Shown in pieces: positions 42,388 to 50,700 of a DNA stretch of 51,910 nt. The stretch lies in NCBI GenBank assembly GCA_965662735.1, contig CBFIIU010000015.1, positions 1 to 51,910 on the forward strand, given 5' to 3'. Source of the stretch: JAYODZ01 sp965662735 (GTDB lineage: Bacteria > Pseudomonadota > Alphaproteobacteria > RS24). Position 1 is the stretch's first letter; every line of letters starts with the position of its first letter. Under the pieces are notes generated by a model. That model was not told the origin of the DNA. It saw only the letters and a list, made by a program, of their open reading frames with translations, and did not search any database. The translations under genes were made by a program, and so were the position numbers.

Positions 42388-44080
42388 CTGTTGCCAGATC
42401 TCCCTCTTGAGCTTGCCCAGCATCTTCTGCGGCGGACCCATCTTGTGGCTGAAGAGCTGCAAACGGATCATCTTCTGCCGCATCTTCTTCCAGGTCAGGC
42501 GCCCCGTTTAACAGTGCATCTAATTCGCTTTGCTCGACCCAGCCCATGGCCACGCGAGCACTCATGATCAAATATTGTGCCTCTTCGGAGGTGAGGTCGA
42601 AGCTCTCCAACATGCCCGCTTCACGCACACGTTTGCGATCGACGGTCTCATACCATCCGGTCAGATCATCCGGCACGCACCCTGCAAAATCTTCCAGAGT
42701 TTTCACATCGTGCTGGCCCAGCGCCACCAACATGGCCGGGCTCAGGCCCTGTAATTCCGCAAGATCATCAGCGACGCCCAGTGTCTTACGCTCTTCGTCC
42801 AAAAGAGCCGCCTGCTTATCAAGATACTCAAGCGCCCGATTTTGAATTTCCTCAGCCGTTTCCTCATCAAAGCCTTCAATCACGGTAATTTCTGATAAGG
42901 GCACATAGGCAATTTCATCAACCGTCGAGAAGCCTTCTGATGACAGCAGTTGCGCGATCATCTCATCGACATCGAGCGCCCCCATAAAGATTTGAGTGCG
43001 TTCGGCAAATTCTGCTTGCCGGCGCTCGCTCTCCTCGGCCTCGGTGACAATATCAATATCCCAGCCCGTGAGTTGCGACGCCAGGCGGACATTTTGACCG
43101 CGCCGACCAATCGCCAAGCTCAACTGCTCATCGGGCACGACAACTTCAATACGTTGCGCATCTTCATCGAGAACAACTTTGGTCACTTCGGCAGGGGCCA
43201 AAGCATTNNNNNNNNNNNNNNNNNNNNNNNNNNNNNNNNNGATAATATCCACTTTTTCGCCCTGCAATTCGCCAACGACGGCCTGAACACGGCTCCCGCG
43301 CATCCCCACACAGGCGCCGACGGGATCTATGCTGGGGTCGTTTGAGATGACACCAATTTTTGCACGGCTTCCAGGATCGCGCGCCACAGCCCGCACCTCA
43401 ATCACGCCGTCATAAATTTCTGGCACTTCTTGCATGAACAGCTTGGCCATAAAGGCGGGGTCGGTCCGCGACAGAATAACCTGCGGTCCACGTTGTTCGC
43501 TGCGCACATCTTGAATATAGGCGCGAATGCGATCGCCAGGACGGAACACCTCGCGGGGGATCAGATTATCGCGCCGGATCACCGCTTCACCGCGGCCCAA
43601 ATCCATAACGACATTGCCATATTCAACCCGCTTCACAACACCACTGACAATTTCGCCGACACGGTCTTTAAATTCTTCATATTGGCGCTCGCGCTCGGCT
43701 TCACGAACACGCTGAACGATCACTTGTTTGGCGGCCTGAGTGGCAATCCGCCCGAATTCAACGGGGGGCAATTCATCGATAATCTCGTCGCCAATTTGGG
43801 CGTCGGGCTTGATGCGTTGGGCCAGGGGCAGGGAGATTTCCGTATTGTCATTCTCGACGACATCGACCACCTGAACAACCCGCAATAATTTAGTGTCACC
43901 GGTCTTAGGATCGATTTCGGCGCGAATATCGTTCTCGGCGCCGTAGCGGGCTTTGGCCGCTTTTTGAATGGCATCGGCCATCGCTGCCAACACCAAAGGC
44001 ACTTCAATGCCTTTCTCGCGGGCAACTGCATCCGCAATCTGTAAGAGCTCAAGTTTATTTGCGCTAATTCCAGTGGCCAT
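42374..44080 (-). CDS. nusA: Transcription termination/antitermination factor NusA (small gap)
   Basis: 568 residues. The N-terminal RNA-polymerase-binding domain begins MATGISANKLELLQIADAVA; the S1 domain has VGEIVSGVVKRVEYGNVVMD; KH domains include GACVGMRGSRVQAVVGEL and SLAIGRRGQNVRLASQLTGW. The 33-N gap (43208-43240) takes the place of 11 residues between DII and NALAPAE, the expected number. The C-terminus has helix-hairpin-helix repeats (GFDEETAEEIQ, GLSPAMLVALG) and an acidic tail. It controls pausing, termination and antitermination. rimP lies 29 bp upstream. Confidence 0.97.
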   Translation of the reverse strand: MATGISANKLELLQIADAVAREKGIEVPLVLAAMADAIQKAAKARYGAENDIRAEIDPKTGDTKLLRVVQVVDVVENDNTEISLPLAQRIKPDAQIGDEIIDELPPVEFGRIATQAAKQVIVQRVREAERERQYEEFKDRVGEIVSGVVKRVEYGNVVMDLGRGEAVIRRDNLIPREVFRPGDRIRAYIQDVRSEQRGPQVILSRTDPAFMAKLFMQEVPEIYDGVIEVRAVARDPGSRAKIGVISNDPSIDPVGACVGMRGSRVQAVVGELQGEKVDIIXXXXXXXXXXXNALAPAEVTKVVLDEDAQRIEVVVPDEQLSLAIGRRGQNVRLASQLTGWDIDIVTEAEESERRQAEFAERTQIFMGALDVDEMIAQLLSSEGFSTVDEIAYVPLSEITVIEGFDEETAEEIQNRALEYLDKQAALLDEERKTLGVADDLAELQGLSPAMLVALGQHDVKTLEDFAGCVPDDLTGWYETVDRKRVREAGMLESFDLTSEEAQYLIMSARVAMGWVEQSELDALLNGAPDLEEDAAEDDPFAALQPQDGSAAEDAGQAQEGDLATDDHA

Positions 44081-44109
44081 TGTTCACTCCTTGCTCACAG
44101 CCCAAAAAT

Positions 44110-44706
44110 TTACTTTCGGGCTCGCCCTGCGGGCTTAACCCCTTTGAGGGAAGATTTCAACATCTCTTCCGTTACAACCAAATGAGCCTCGCCAATTGAC
44201 GACAACTCAAAACCCAATATTTGCGGCTCATCAAAGCCCGCGAGAACCGTTTCCAACAGCACTTCGCCCTCTTCAAAGCCAACCAATAGGCCGCGAAACC
44301 GGCGCTGGCCATCGACCATGGCTTGCAATTCAATTTTAACGTCATAGCCTGCATAGCGGCTAAAATCTGCGGCCCGCGTGAGAGGGCGTGCAAGACCCGG
44401 CGACGAGACCTCTAACGAATAGGCCCCAGAAATTGGGTCTTCGACATCGAGCAATGCCGATAAGCCGTGGGAAATGACCTCACAATCATCAACGCTCAAT
44501 GTGCCATCATCGCGCTCGGCCATCACCTGCAAGATGGACTGACCATCTTCTCCGGTAATTTTAATGCGCACTAACCCATATCCTAGGTCAACAATCACCG
44601 GCATCAGCAAATCGAGCAGGCGCGCCGCCGGGCCGGGCGCCATTAAATGGGGCGCCATTATGTCGGGTGCCGCCGGTGCGGTTTCAGAAATGGGGGAGAG
44701 AGCCAT
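44110..44706 (-). CDS. rimP: Ribosome maturation factor RimP
   Basis: 198 residues. After a short Ala/Pro-rich start, the family core reads VIVDLGYGLVRIKI, TLSVDDCEVISHGLSALLDVEDPI and YSLEVSSPGLARPLT, followed by a C-terminal SH3-like beta domain. It is needed for 30S maturation. It is the first gene of the rimP-nusA-ylxR-infB-rbfA-truB-rpsO series, and its upstream spacer of 372 bp should hold the operon promoter. Confidence 0.95.
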   Translation of the reverse strand: MALSPISETAPAAPDIMAPHLMAPGPAARLLDLLMPVIVDLGYGLVRIKITGEDGQSILQVMAERDDGTLSVDDCEVISHGLSALLDVEDPISGAYSLEVSSPGLARPLTRAADFSRYAGYDVKIELQAMVDGQRRFRGLLVGFEEGEVLLETVLAGFDEPQILGFELSSIGEAHLVVTEEMLKSSLKGVKPAGRARK

Positions 44707-44850
44707 GGGCGCTGATCCAGATCCTATTTTGCTTGAGCCTCAAATTGTGGTCGGCTCATTATCCTGTGCAACGGGGCGTTACCCCCTATTATTCTGTCAT
44801 GTCACGTTTCGGTCTCGCTCGTGCCCGCATCTATTTGGAAAGCCATCAAT

Positions 44851-44886
44851 TGAACCAATGATTGAGCCAATGATTGAGGCAATGAT
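44851..44886. repeat. Three-copy 12-bp tandem repeat upstream of the rimP operon
   Basis: TGAACCAATGAT, TGAGCCAATGAT and TGAGGCAATGAT follow without spacing at 44851, 44863 and 44875. Each differs from the next by one base. They lie just past the trmB terminator in the rimP upstream region. Confidence 0.88.
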
Positions 44887-44907
44887 TTCCCAATAAAATT
44901 TGGCAAT

Positions 44908-44936
44908 AAAAAAAGCGGGGCCTCGAGAGGCAACCC
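44908..44936 (-). terminator. Rho-independent terminator of metK-trmB
   Basis: On the reverse strand a GC-rich stem (GCCTC with GAGGC, extended by GGG with CCC across a two-base bulge) is followed by CGC and seven T. It lies about 145 bases past the trmB stop and ahead of the rimP operon. Confidence 0.78.
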
Positions 44937-45078
44937 ACTTCCAACGAAGCCGAATTGTACGTGCTTTATAGCATAGGCAAGACCAAATGCAAGCCTCCAT
45001 TCTCCGTTAAGAGGCTGGCAAGGGGCCGTTAAGCGTCCAACACGGGGGATGGTCACACCCGCGCGACGGCAAGGTCGG

Positions 45079-45777
45079 TTACGACCGTGCCGGATTATGT
45101 TTAAATGTCAGATAGGCGGGAACGCGACCAGCCGCAATGGCCTTGGCTTCATAACGTGTGCCCGGCCAGCCAGTAAACGGATTGCGCCAATCAGCGGCAC
45201 TGGTCGCCTCAAAGAGGAGGCCGTCATGGCAGCGAATATGCGCTAATGTCCAGCTCACATAATCGGCAATATCCGACGCAAAATAGAAACGACCATCGGA
45301 AGTGAGGAGGCGACAAATCTGATCGAGATGCTCAGGCGAAATAAAGCGGCGTTTATGATGACGAAGCTTTGGCCACGGATCTGGATACAATAAATAAATG
45401 GCCTCAAAGGTCTGGTCGGGGAAGACGGTTAGAAGATCACGAATGTCTTCTGGGTAGATGCGAATATTTTGGATATTGTGATCATCAATGCCGCGCAGCA
45501 GTTTGGCGACGCCGTTTTTGAAGACTTCACATCCCACATAGCCAATGTCCGGATTTTGCTGGGCGCGCGCGAGCAAATGCTCGCCGCCGCCAAAACCGAT
45601 TTCCAGTGCAAAGCGGCGCGGTGGCGGCGATGCCGTTTGGAAATAGCGATCAGGTTGGGGACGCTCCGGATCGATGGCGAGCGCCGGCAAGAGACGGTCG
45701 ATTAAATTTTGTTGGTGCAGGTTGAGCTTGTGCCCCTGCTTGCGACCATAAAATTTTCGAGGATAGGGCTGTGACAC
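45079..45777 (-). CDS. trmB: tRNA (guanine-N7-)-methyltransferase
   Basis: 232 residues. The SAM-binding loop is ALEIGFGGGEHLLARA, and the family segments YVGCEVFKNGVAKLL, IYLLYPDPWPKLRHHKRRF and GRFYFASDIADYVSW are clear. It methylates G46 of tRNA using SAM, the product of metK just upstream. The start is GTG 45777, 11 bases after the metK stop, so the two form one unit. A terminator follows in the spacer. Confidence 0.95.
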   Translation of the reverse strand: MSQPYPRKFYGRKQGHKLNLHQQNLIDRLLPALAIDPERPQPDRYFQTASPPPRRFALEIGFGGGEHLLARAQQNPDIGYVGCEVFKNGVAKLLRGIDDHNIQNIRIYPEDIRDLLTVFPDQTFEAIYLLYPDPWPKLRHHKRRFISPEHLDQICRLLTSDGRFYFASDIADYVSWTLAHIRCHDGLLFEATSAADWRNPFTGWPGTRYEAKAIAAGRVPAYLTFKHNPARS

Positions 45778-45788
45778 CTATGCCCCGT

Positions 45789-46958
45789 CTAAAAGGCGGC
45801 CTTTAAGGCATCCACAAGATCGGTTTTTTCCCAAGAAAATCCGCCATCTGCATCGGGTTCCCGTCCGAAATGACCATAGGCTGCCGTGCGGGCATAAATG
45901 GGCTTATTCAGACCGAGATGCTCGCGAATACCGCGTGGGCTTAAATCCATTACATCTTTAAGAACCTGCTCCAGACGGTGCGGGTCGACATTTCCCGTAT
46001 CGAATAAATCAACCAAAATCGACAAAGGTTGCGAGACACCGATCGCATAGGACAGCTGCAAGCAGCATTTGTCGGCCAAGCCAGCCGCAACCACATTCTT
46101 CGCCAAATATCGTGCCGCGTACGCCGCTGACCGGTCGACCTTGGTTGGGTCTTTTCCGGAGAAGGCCCCCCCGCCATGCGGCGCGGCTCCACCATAGGTG
46201 TCGACAATAATTTTTCGGCCTGTCAGTCCTGCATCCCCGTCCGGGCCGCCAATGACAAAAGTTCCTGTTGGATTAACGTAGAATTTTTCTTCGGGGCACA
46301 TCCAACCATTTGGCAAAACTGCCGTCACAAAGGGACGAACAATTTCACGCACATCAGCTTGCGTGAGGCTTTCCCCATGCTGGGTCGACACAACAACGGA
46401 GTCGACCCCAACAGGTTGGCCATTCTCATAGCGCATGGAAATCTGGCTCTTGGCATCTGGTCCGAGGCCCGCCACCCGGCCCGAATGACGGGCCTCCGCC
46501 ATATCTTTTAAAATGCGGTGCGCATAGGCGATGGGCGCAGGCATCAGCTCTGAGGTTTCGCGGCACGCATATCCAAACATAATGCCTTGGTCGCCAGCCC
46601 CTTCGTCCTTATTGCCCCCATCGGCGTCAACGCCTTGGGCAATATGCGCCGACTGCGCATGAACATGCACCTGAACTTCCGCTTTTTCCCAATGAAAACC
46701 CTCTTGTTCATATCCAATATCGCGCACGGCAGCGCGGGCAATCGCTTCCATCTCGTCCCGCGACACCAATTGGTCGGGACGAACCTCACCCGCTAAGACA
46801 ATCAGATTTGTGGTTGTGAGCGTTTCCACGGCCACACGTGCTTGAGGGTCACGCGCAATAAAGGCGTCAAGAACGCTGTCGGAAATCCGATCGCACACCT
46901 TATCGGGGTGACCCTCAGATACAGACTCGCTGGTGAAAATATAGCTCCGTTGGGACAT
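45789..46958 (-). CDS. metK: S-adenosylmethionine synthase
   Basis: 389 residues from ATG 46958 with GGAGGT just upstream; the frame can begin at GTG 46973 but the strong site favours the ATG. It begins YIFTSESVSEGHPDKVCD, with the ATP loop GAGDQGIMFGYA and the phosphate loop GGGAFSGKDPTKVDRSAAY. It makes SAM from methionine and ATP. The predicted promoter and an overlapping palindromic operator lie in the 112-bp spacer upstream. The order XRE-metK-trmB is common in Alphaproteobacteria. Confidence 0.98.
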   Translation of the reverse strand: MSQRSYIFTSESVSEGHPDKVCDRISDSVLDAFIARDPQARVAVETLTTTNLIVLAGEVRPDQLVSRDEMEAIARAAVRDIGYEQEGFHWEKAEVQVHVHAQSAHIAQGVDADGGNKDEGAGDQGIMFGYACRETSELMPAPIAYAHRILKDMAEARHSGRVAGLGPDAKSQISMRYENGQPVGVDSVVVSTQHGESLTQADVREIVRPFVTAVLPNGWMCPEEKFYVNPTGTFVIGGPDGDAGLTGRKIIVDTYGGAAPHGGGAFSGKDPTKVDRSAAYAARYLAKNVVAAGLADKCCLQLSYAIGVSQPLSILVDLFDTGNVDPHRLEQVLKDVMDLSPRGIREHLGLNKPIYARTAAYGHFGREPDADGGFSWEKTDLVDALKAAF

Positions 46959-46989
46959 CACAACCTCCGACACGCTGGACCAAATAACG

Positions 46990-47009
46990 ATATAAAGATT
47001 TCGTTATAT
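46990..47009. promoter_or_regulatory. Near-palindromic operator over the metK -10
   Basis: ATATAAAGA (46990-46998), TT, TCGTTATAT (47001-47009) is a 9+9 inverted repeat with one mismatch. It covers the predicted -10 hexamer of metK, a position expected for a repressor. The ideal form (ATATAAAGA nn TCTTTATAT) resembles, as far as I recall, methionine/SAM-cycle operators of ArsR-type regulators such as SahR in Alphaproteobacteria. The regulator is not in this window unless it is the upstream XRE protein. Confidence 0.6.
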
Positions 47010-47033
47010 GACAGGTTGATTGGCACAGGTCAA
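47005..47033 (-). promoter_or_regulatory. Predicted sigma70 promoter of metK
   Basis: On the reverse strand TTGACC (47033-47028) and CATATA (47010-47005) are separated by 17 bases. The -35 lies about 38 bases past the stop of the XRE gene, so metK can be transcribed separately from it. Confidence 0.65.
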
Positions 47034-47070
47034 GCGCTGGTTGACATCTTGTCTGTCCCTGGCGGGGCTT

Positions 47071-47484
47071 TTACGCCGCTAAATTCACAACCTCATTGAC
47101 CAGCGAGATGATGCTCCGGCGCATAGAAGAAGAGCGGATCCGAACAAAGGCTTGGTTCAGTTCAAGCCCCTCAGCGCTACTCACAAAGCTGAGATAGGGC
47201 GTCACACTTGGCGTCGTTTCTTCCATCATTCCGGGACCATAGGCGTTTTCGAGTATCGGCAAACCCTCGTAGAGATAATCCACCGGCACATCGAGAATGC
47301 GGGCAATATAGTAGAGTGTACTCGCGGATATGCGATTATTGCCCTTTTCATATTTTTGCACCTGCTGGAAGGTGATGGATAGATATTCTCCGAGAACTTC
47401 TTGACTCATTCCAAGCATCAAACGCCTTAGTCGGAGGCGAGACCCGATATGGGCATCAATATTCTTTTTCATCAGTTTTGGCAC
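47071..47484 (-). CDS. XRE-family transcriptional regulator
   Basis: About 137 residues. The helix-turn-helix is in LRLRRLMLGMSQEVLGEYL and SITFQQVQKYEKGNNRISA, followed by TLYYIARILDVPVDYLYEG, a Cro/C1-type domain. The C-terminal part is helical with SSMRRSIISLVNEV. GTG 47484 has GAGG six bases upstream; GTG 47490 and ATG 47472 are alternatives. It sits between lnt and metK, a conserved location in Alphaproteobacteria, so it may regulate metK or itself, though its targets are unknown. Confidence 0.88.
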   Translation of the reverse strand: MPKLMKKNIDAHIGSRLRLRRLMLGMSQEVLGEYLSITFQQVQKYEKGNNRISASTLYYIARILDVPVDYLYEGLPILENAYGPGMMEETTPSVTPYLSFVSSAEGLELNQAFVRIRSSSMRRSIISLVNEVVNLAA

Positions 47485-47574
47485 GCGCACCCTCTATTTT
47501 TTTATTTTTAATGAGCGTTTTAGGCATTGGGCGAACTCAGACTAAGCCCGAAGGCCAAGATGGAGTGTCCTTGA

Positions 47575-49182
47575 TCAGCGCTTAGGGGTCAAGTTCGTAA
47601 AAAACAGTAAAAAACCAATAGTTAAAAAGATACTAAAAATAAGCCCCGATCGACCAAATTGCGGCGGCGGCGTGAGGCGGGCGGGAAGGTGCGCGTTCAA
47701 AACACCTTTTTCTCCCAATCCTTTGCGGGCAATAATTTGCCCAGCGCCATCAATCACCGCGGATATCCCGGTATTTGCCGCACGAATGAGCGGCAAGCCG
47801 CTCTCGAGGCTCCGCAAACGAGCCAAAGCTAAATGCTGATATGGGCCTGTGCTCACACCAAACCACGCATCATTTGTTACATTGACCAAAAACTGTGCTT
47901 GGGCGCGATGCGCTGTGGTCAGCGGAAAAATGGCCTCATAGCACACCAACGGAATAAAAGCGGCCCCTGAAACAAGCTGTAAAACNNNNNNNNNNNNNNN
48001 NNNNNNNNNNNNNNNNNNNNNNNNNNNNNNNNNNNNNNNGCCGATCTGCTCGAGCACCGACTGAAAGGGCAAATACTCGCCAAAAGGCACGAGATGCACT
48101 TTATCACTTTGAGCCTGCAAGATGCCCGCCGCCGTCCAAATCTGAACCGAGTTAAAGTATTGCATCTGCTCACCCACGGCTTCGCGACGCAAAGCACCTG
48201 TGATCACGGTCTGGCCAGGTGCCAGCGCCTGACGCAACGCTTCTGGAAAAGCGGGCTCTTCATCGAGATAAAAAGGCAAAGCGGTTTCTGGCCAAATTAT
48301 GATGGATGCTGATTTAGCTGTCGCTGTTGCCGCCAAAACCTCGCGGGCTATCTGTTGACGGGTTGTGTTAAGCCATTTCTGTTCTTGCGCGACGTTGGGT
48401 TGAACAATGGCGATCGGGGTTGCGCCGCTCATTCGATCTTGCGCAATTAGGCCCTGTGCGAACGGGTCAACGGAGCCCTGGCGCAGATCGAGATAGAAGC
48501 CGCCCGCCACCACCATGACAAGCAGCATGCCCGCGCTCACGACGCAGGCCAAACGCCGATGCGCCGCAGCCCACAAGGCCGCGGGGACACAGAGCCAGAG
48601 CAAGACTATTAAATTCGCTGCGGCCACGCCGACCCAAGCCACAATTTGTGACAAAGGGGCCCACTCAACCCAAATCATGACGGGGCTATTCCAGGGAAAG
48701 CCCGTCAACAGGGTGGCCCGCATATATTCAACCAAAGACAGTAGCAGCGCCAATAGCGTTCCCATTAGGACAGACCGCATCGCATTTGACCGCATCGCGA
48801 AGCTAGCCGGAGGCGGCGGGTATTTTTGCCGAACCAGATGAAAAACGGCGCTCGCCGCTGCCGGAAAAAGGCCAAGAAATGCCGGAAACGCCAGAACAGC
48901 AAAAGGCAAAACCCACCAAAACCGATCCGCTTCAACCAAAATGGCCGAGCCGGTCCAATACAGACCGGTCACGAATTGGCCGAAACCAAACAACCAACCT
49001 CGCCAGGCCGCCTGGGTCCATGACGGCGCGCCATCGAGCGCCAGGTAAAACAGAAGATAAGCGAGCATGGCCACAGGCAATAGGCCAAAGGGCGCAAAAG
49101 CGAGGGGCAAAACCGCCCCCGCGCAGAGGCACTGCCCCATAGGGCTGCGCCAAAGCATCGATGCCCCTGAGAGGCGGCTCAT
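47575..49182 (-). CDS. lnt: Apolipoprotein N-acyltransferase (small gap)
   Basis: 535 residues. Six to eight membrane helices precede a periplasmic nitrilase-type domain. The catalytic Glu is in SIIIWPETALPFY, Lys in QSDKVHLVPFGEYLPF and Cys in PLVCYEAIFP. An 18-codon N gap (47986-48039) lies between FQSVLEQIG and VLQLVSG and fits the family spacing. It adds the third acyl chain to lipoproteins. The ATG is embedded in a 14-bp tandem duplication. It follows corC, the usual order. Confidence 0.95.
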   Translation of the reverse strand: MSRLSGASMLWRSPMGQCLCAGAVLPLAFAPFGLLPVAMLAYLLFYLALDGAPSWTQAAWRGWLFGFGQFVTGLYWTGSAILVEADRFWWVLPFAVLAFPAFLGLFPAAASAVFHLVRQKYPPPPASFAMRSNAMRSVLMGTLLALLLSLVEYMRATLLTGFPWNSPVMIWVEWAPLSQIVAWVGVAAANLIVLLWLCVPAALWAAAHRRLACVVSAGMLLVMVVAGGFYLDLRQGSVDPFAQGLIAQDRMSGATPIAIVQPNVAQEQKWLNTTRQQIAREVLAATATAKSASIIIWPETALPFYLDEEPAFPEALRQALAPGQTVITGALRREAVGEQMQYFNSVQIWTAAGILQAQSDKVHLVPFGEYLPFQSVLEQIGXXXXXXXXXXXXXXXXXXVLQLVSGAAFIPLVCYEAIFPLTTAHRAQAQFLVNVTNDAWFGVSTGPYQHLALARLRSLESGLPLIRAANTGISAVIDGAGQIIARKGLGEKGVLNAHLPARLTPPPQFGRSGLIFSIFLTIGFLLFFTNLTPKR

Positions 49183-49195
49183 GAGAGGCGGCTCA
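49168..49195. repeat. 14-bp tandem duplication across the lnt start codon
   Basis: TGAGAGGCGGCTCA occurs at 49168-49181 and again at 49182-49195. On the reverse strand the junction of the two copies creates the ATG used for lnt, so the duplication touches the initiation site itself. Confidence 0.85.
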
Positions 49196-49227
49196 AACGA
49201 AAGGCCCCTTATGCTTGAACACCCGCA

Positions 49228-50115
49228 TTATTGGGCGGGCTGCGCATGCGGCAATAATTTAACTTCCAAGGTCTTGATCCGCCGCGGATCAGCATCGCGA
49301 ATTAATAATTCGAGCACCCGCCCATCGCGGCTGGGGCAATGCAAAATCTCGCCGCGCTGCGGGATGCGACCCGCAATCGTGTAGGCCAGCCCGCCCAATG
49401 TATCAATTTCGTCGAGGTCGGCCACATCCAATTCAATACCTAAATCAGAGAGCAGATCAGAGAGGTCCAATCGTGCGGGCGCTTCCCAATGGCCATCGCC
49501 CAGTGGTTTCAGCTCTGGATCATCGAGGTCGTCATCGTGCTCATCTTCAATTTCGCCAACAATCACCTCAACCAAATCTTCAATGGTGACCAAACCATCG
49601 GTTCCGCCATATTCATCAATCACCAAAGCCATATGCGTTCGCGAGGCTTGCATGCGTAATAATAAATCGAGAGCCGGCATGGAGGGCGGAGCGAAGAGCA
49701 CCTCGCGCAATAATGTTGAAATTTGAAAATCGGGTTGATCGATCCGTGCCAAGACATCTTTGATATGGATCATGCCGACAGGATGATCGAGTGTCTCGCG
49801 ATAGACCGGCAAACGCGAATGCGCGCATTGGGTAAATTGTGCCCGCAAATCGCCGAGGCTCATGGTTTCATCGACAGCAGTGACCTCAGCCCGCGGCACC
49901 ATCAGATCGGCAATCCGGACATCGCGAAAACCCAACAGATTGCGCAGCATGTGATGCTCTTCGCGCGAGAGGTCAGAACTGCCTTCCGAGGCCTCGGCCA
50001 ACACATCTGTAATGCTGGCGCGCCAATCCTGCTCATCAATGCCAAATGCCGCGCGTATCCATGTTGAAAAGCGCGCCCAAAGGTTTTGCGATTTTCTTTC
50101 CATTAATTCTGTCAT
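49228..50115 (-). CDS. CorC/HlyC-type hemolysin-family protein with CBS domains
   Basis: About 295 residues from ATG 50115, with AGAGAG just upstream; earlier in-frame starts overlap ybeY. There is no membrane domain, so this is the short CorC form. Two CBS domains (DLMVPRAEVTAVDETMSLGDL and LRMQASRTHMALVIDEYGGTDG, with DLVEVIVGEIEDEHD) are followed by a C-terminal CorC_HlyC domain (LDEIDTLGGLAYTIAGRIPQ). It may aid magnesium/cobalt efflux or lipoprotein-related functions. It lies between ybeY and lnt as in many Proteobacteria. Confidence 0.92.
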   Translation of the reverse strand: MTELMERKSQNLWARFSTWIRAAFGIDEQDWRASITDVLAEASEGSSDLSREEHHMLRNLLGFRDVRIADLMVPRAEVTAVDETMSLGDLRAQFTQCAHSRLPVYRETLDHPVGMIHIKDVLARIDQPDFQISTLLREVLFAPPSMPALDLLLRMQASRTHMALVIDEYGGTDGLVTIEDLVEVIVGEIEDEHDDDLDDPELKPLGDGHWEAPARLDLSDLLSDLGIELDVADLDEIDTLGGLAYTIAGRIPQRGEILHCPSRDGRVLELLIRDADPRRIKTLEVKLLPHAQPAQ

Positions 50116-50143
50116 AACTCTCTTTCGTGACTTCTCGTGCGTG

Positions 50144-50695
50144 TTATGCGTGTTCCTCATCAAGACGATAGGGGTTGGCAAAGCCTAGTTGCGCAAGGGT
50201 GGTGATTTCATGGCTTTCCATGATTGCAGCCTCGGCATCATTTTCATGATCGAACCCCTGCAAATGCAGTAATCCGTGCACCAAAAGATGCACAAGATGC
50301 GCTTCAAACTCTTTACCTTGCTCGACAGCTTCCCGCGTGATCGTCTCATAAGATAATAAAATATCGCCCCACAGGCGCGGCCCATGAAATGCATCGCCAT
50401 CCGGCCGCGGCACAGGAAAGCTCAATACATTTGTTGGTCCCGCGCGTCCGCGAAACCGCTCATTATAAACCGCACAATCTGCGTCATCTGTCAGATACAG
50501 GCTGATCTCGCCCGGCGGCATGTGCAATGCCTGCATGCTGGCATGCACCCAAGCCTCCAGGGGCGGCGCCCATTTTTGCCATGCGGGGACATTGCAGTTG
50601 ATATCGACGATATAGTCCGCCGGACTGTCTTCCTCGTCAGAAGCAGACGGACCGGATGGGCTCGACAGATTATCCGACCGGATCGGCTCAGGCAT
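50144..50695 (-). CDS. ybeY: Endoribonuclease YbeY (rRNA maturation factor)
   Basis: 183 residues. The zinc motif H-x3-H-x5-H is present in LVHGLLHLQGFDHEND, preceded by LYLTDDADCAVYNERFRG and TNVLSFPVPRPDG. It acts in 16S 3'-end maturation and ribosome quality control. The short N-terminal part is rich in Ser, Asp and Pro. It lies five bases after phoH, in the usual phoH-ybeY-corC-lnt order. Confidence 0.96.
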   Translation of the reverse strand: MPEPIRSDNLSSPSGPSASDEEDSPADYIVDINCNVPAWQKWAPPLEAWVHASMQALHMPPGEISLYLTDDADCAVYNERFRGRAGPTNVLSFPVPRPDGDAFHGPRLWGDILLSYETITREAVEQGKEFEAHLVHLLVHGLLHLQGFDHENDAEAAIMESHEITTLAQLGFANPYRLDEEHA

Positions 50696-50700
50696 AGCGC

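Larger units (their letters stand above)
44707..45078. other. 372-bp intergenic region between trmB and rimP
   Basis: This stretch has no gene. It holds the terminator of the metK-trmB unit (44908-44936), three 12-bp direct repeats (44851-44886), and a small hairpin, GGGG (44773-44776) with CCCC (44782-44785), in the probable rimP leader. The rimP operon promoter should lie between the repeats and 44707, but no convincing -35/-10 pair was found. No initiator tRNA gene is present. Confidence 0.6.

Noticed and set aside
46959..47070. SAM or SAM/SAH riboswitch upstream of metK
   Set aside because: I could not fit a pseudoknot or the conserved cores. The only clear structure is the palindrome over the promoter, which would not be in the transcript in full.
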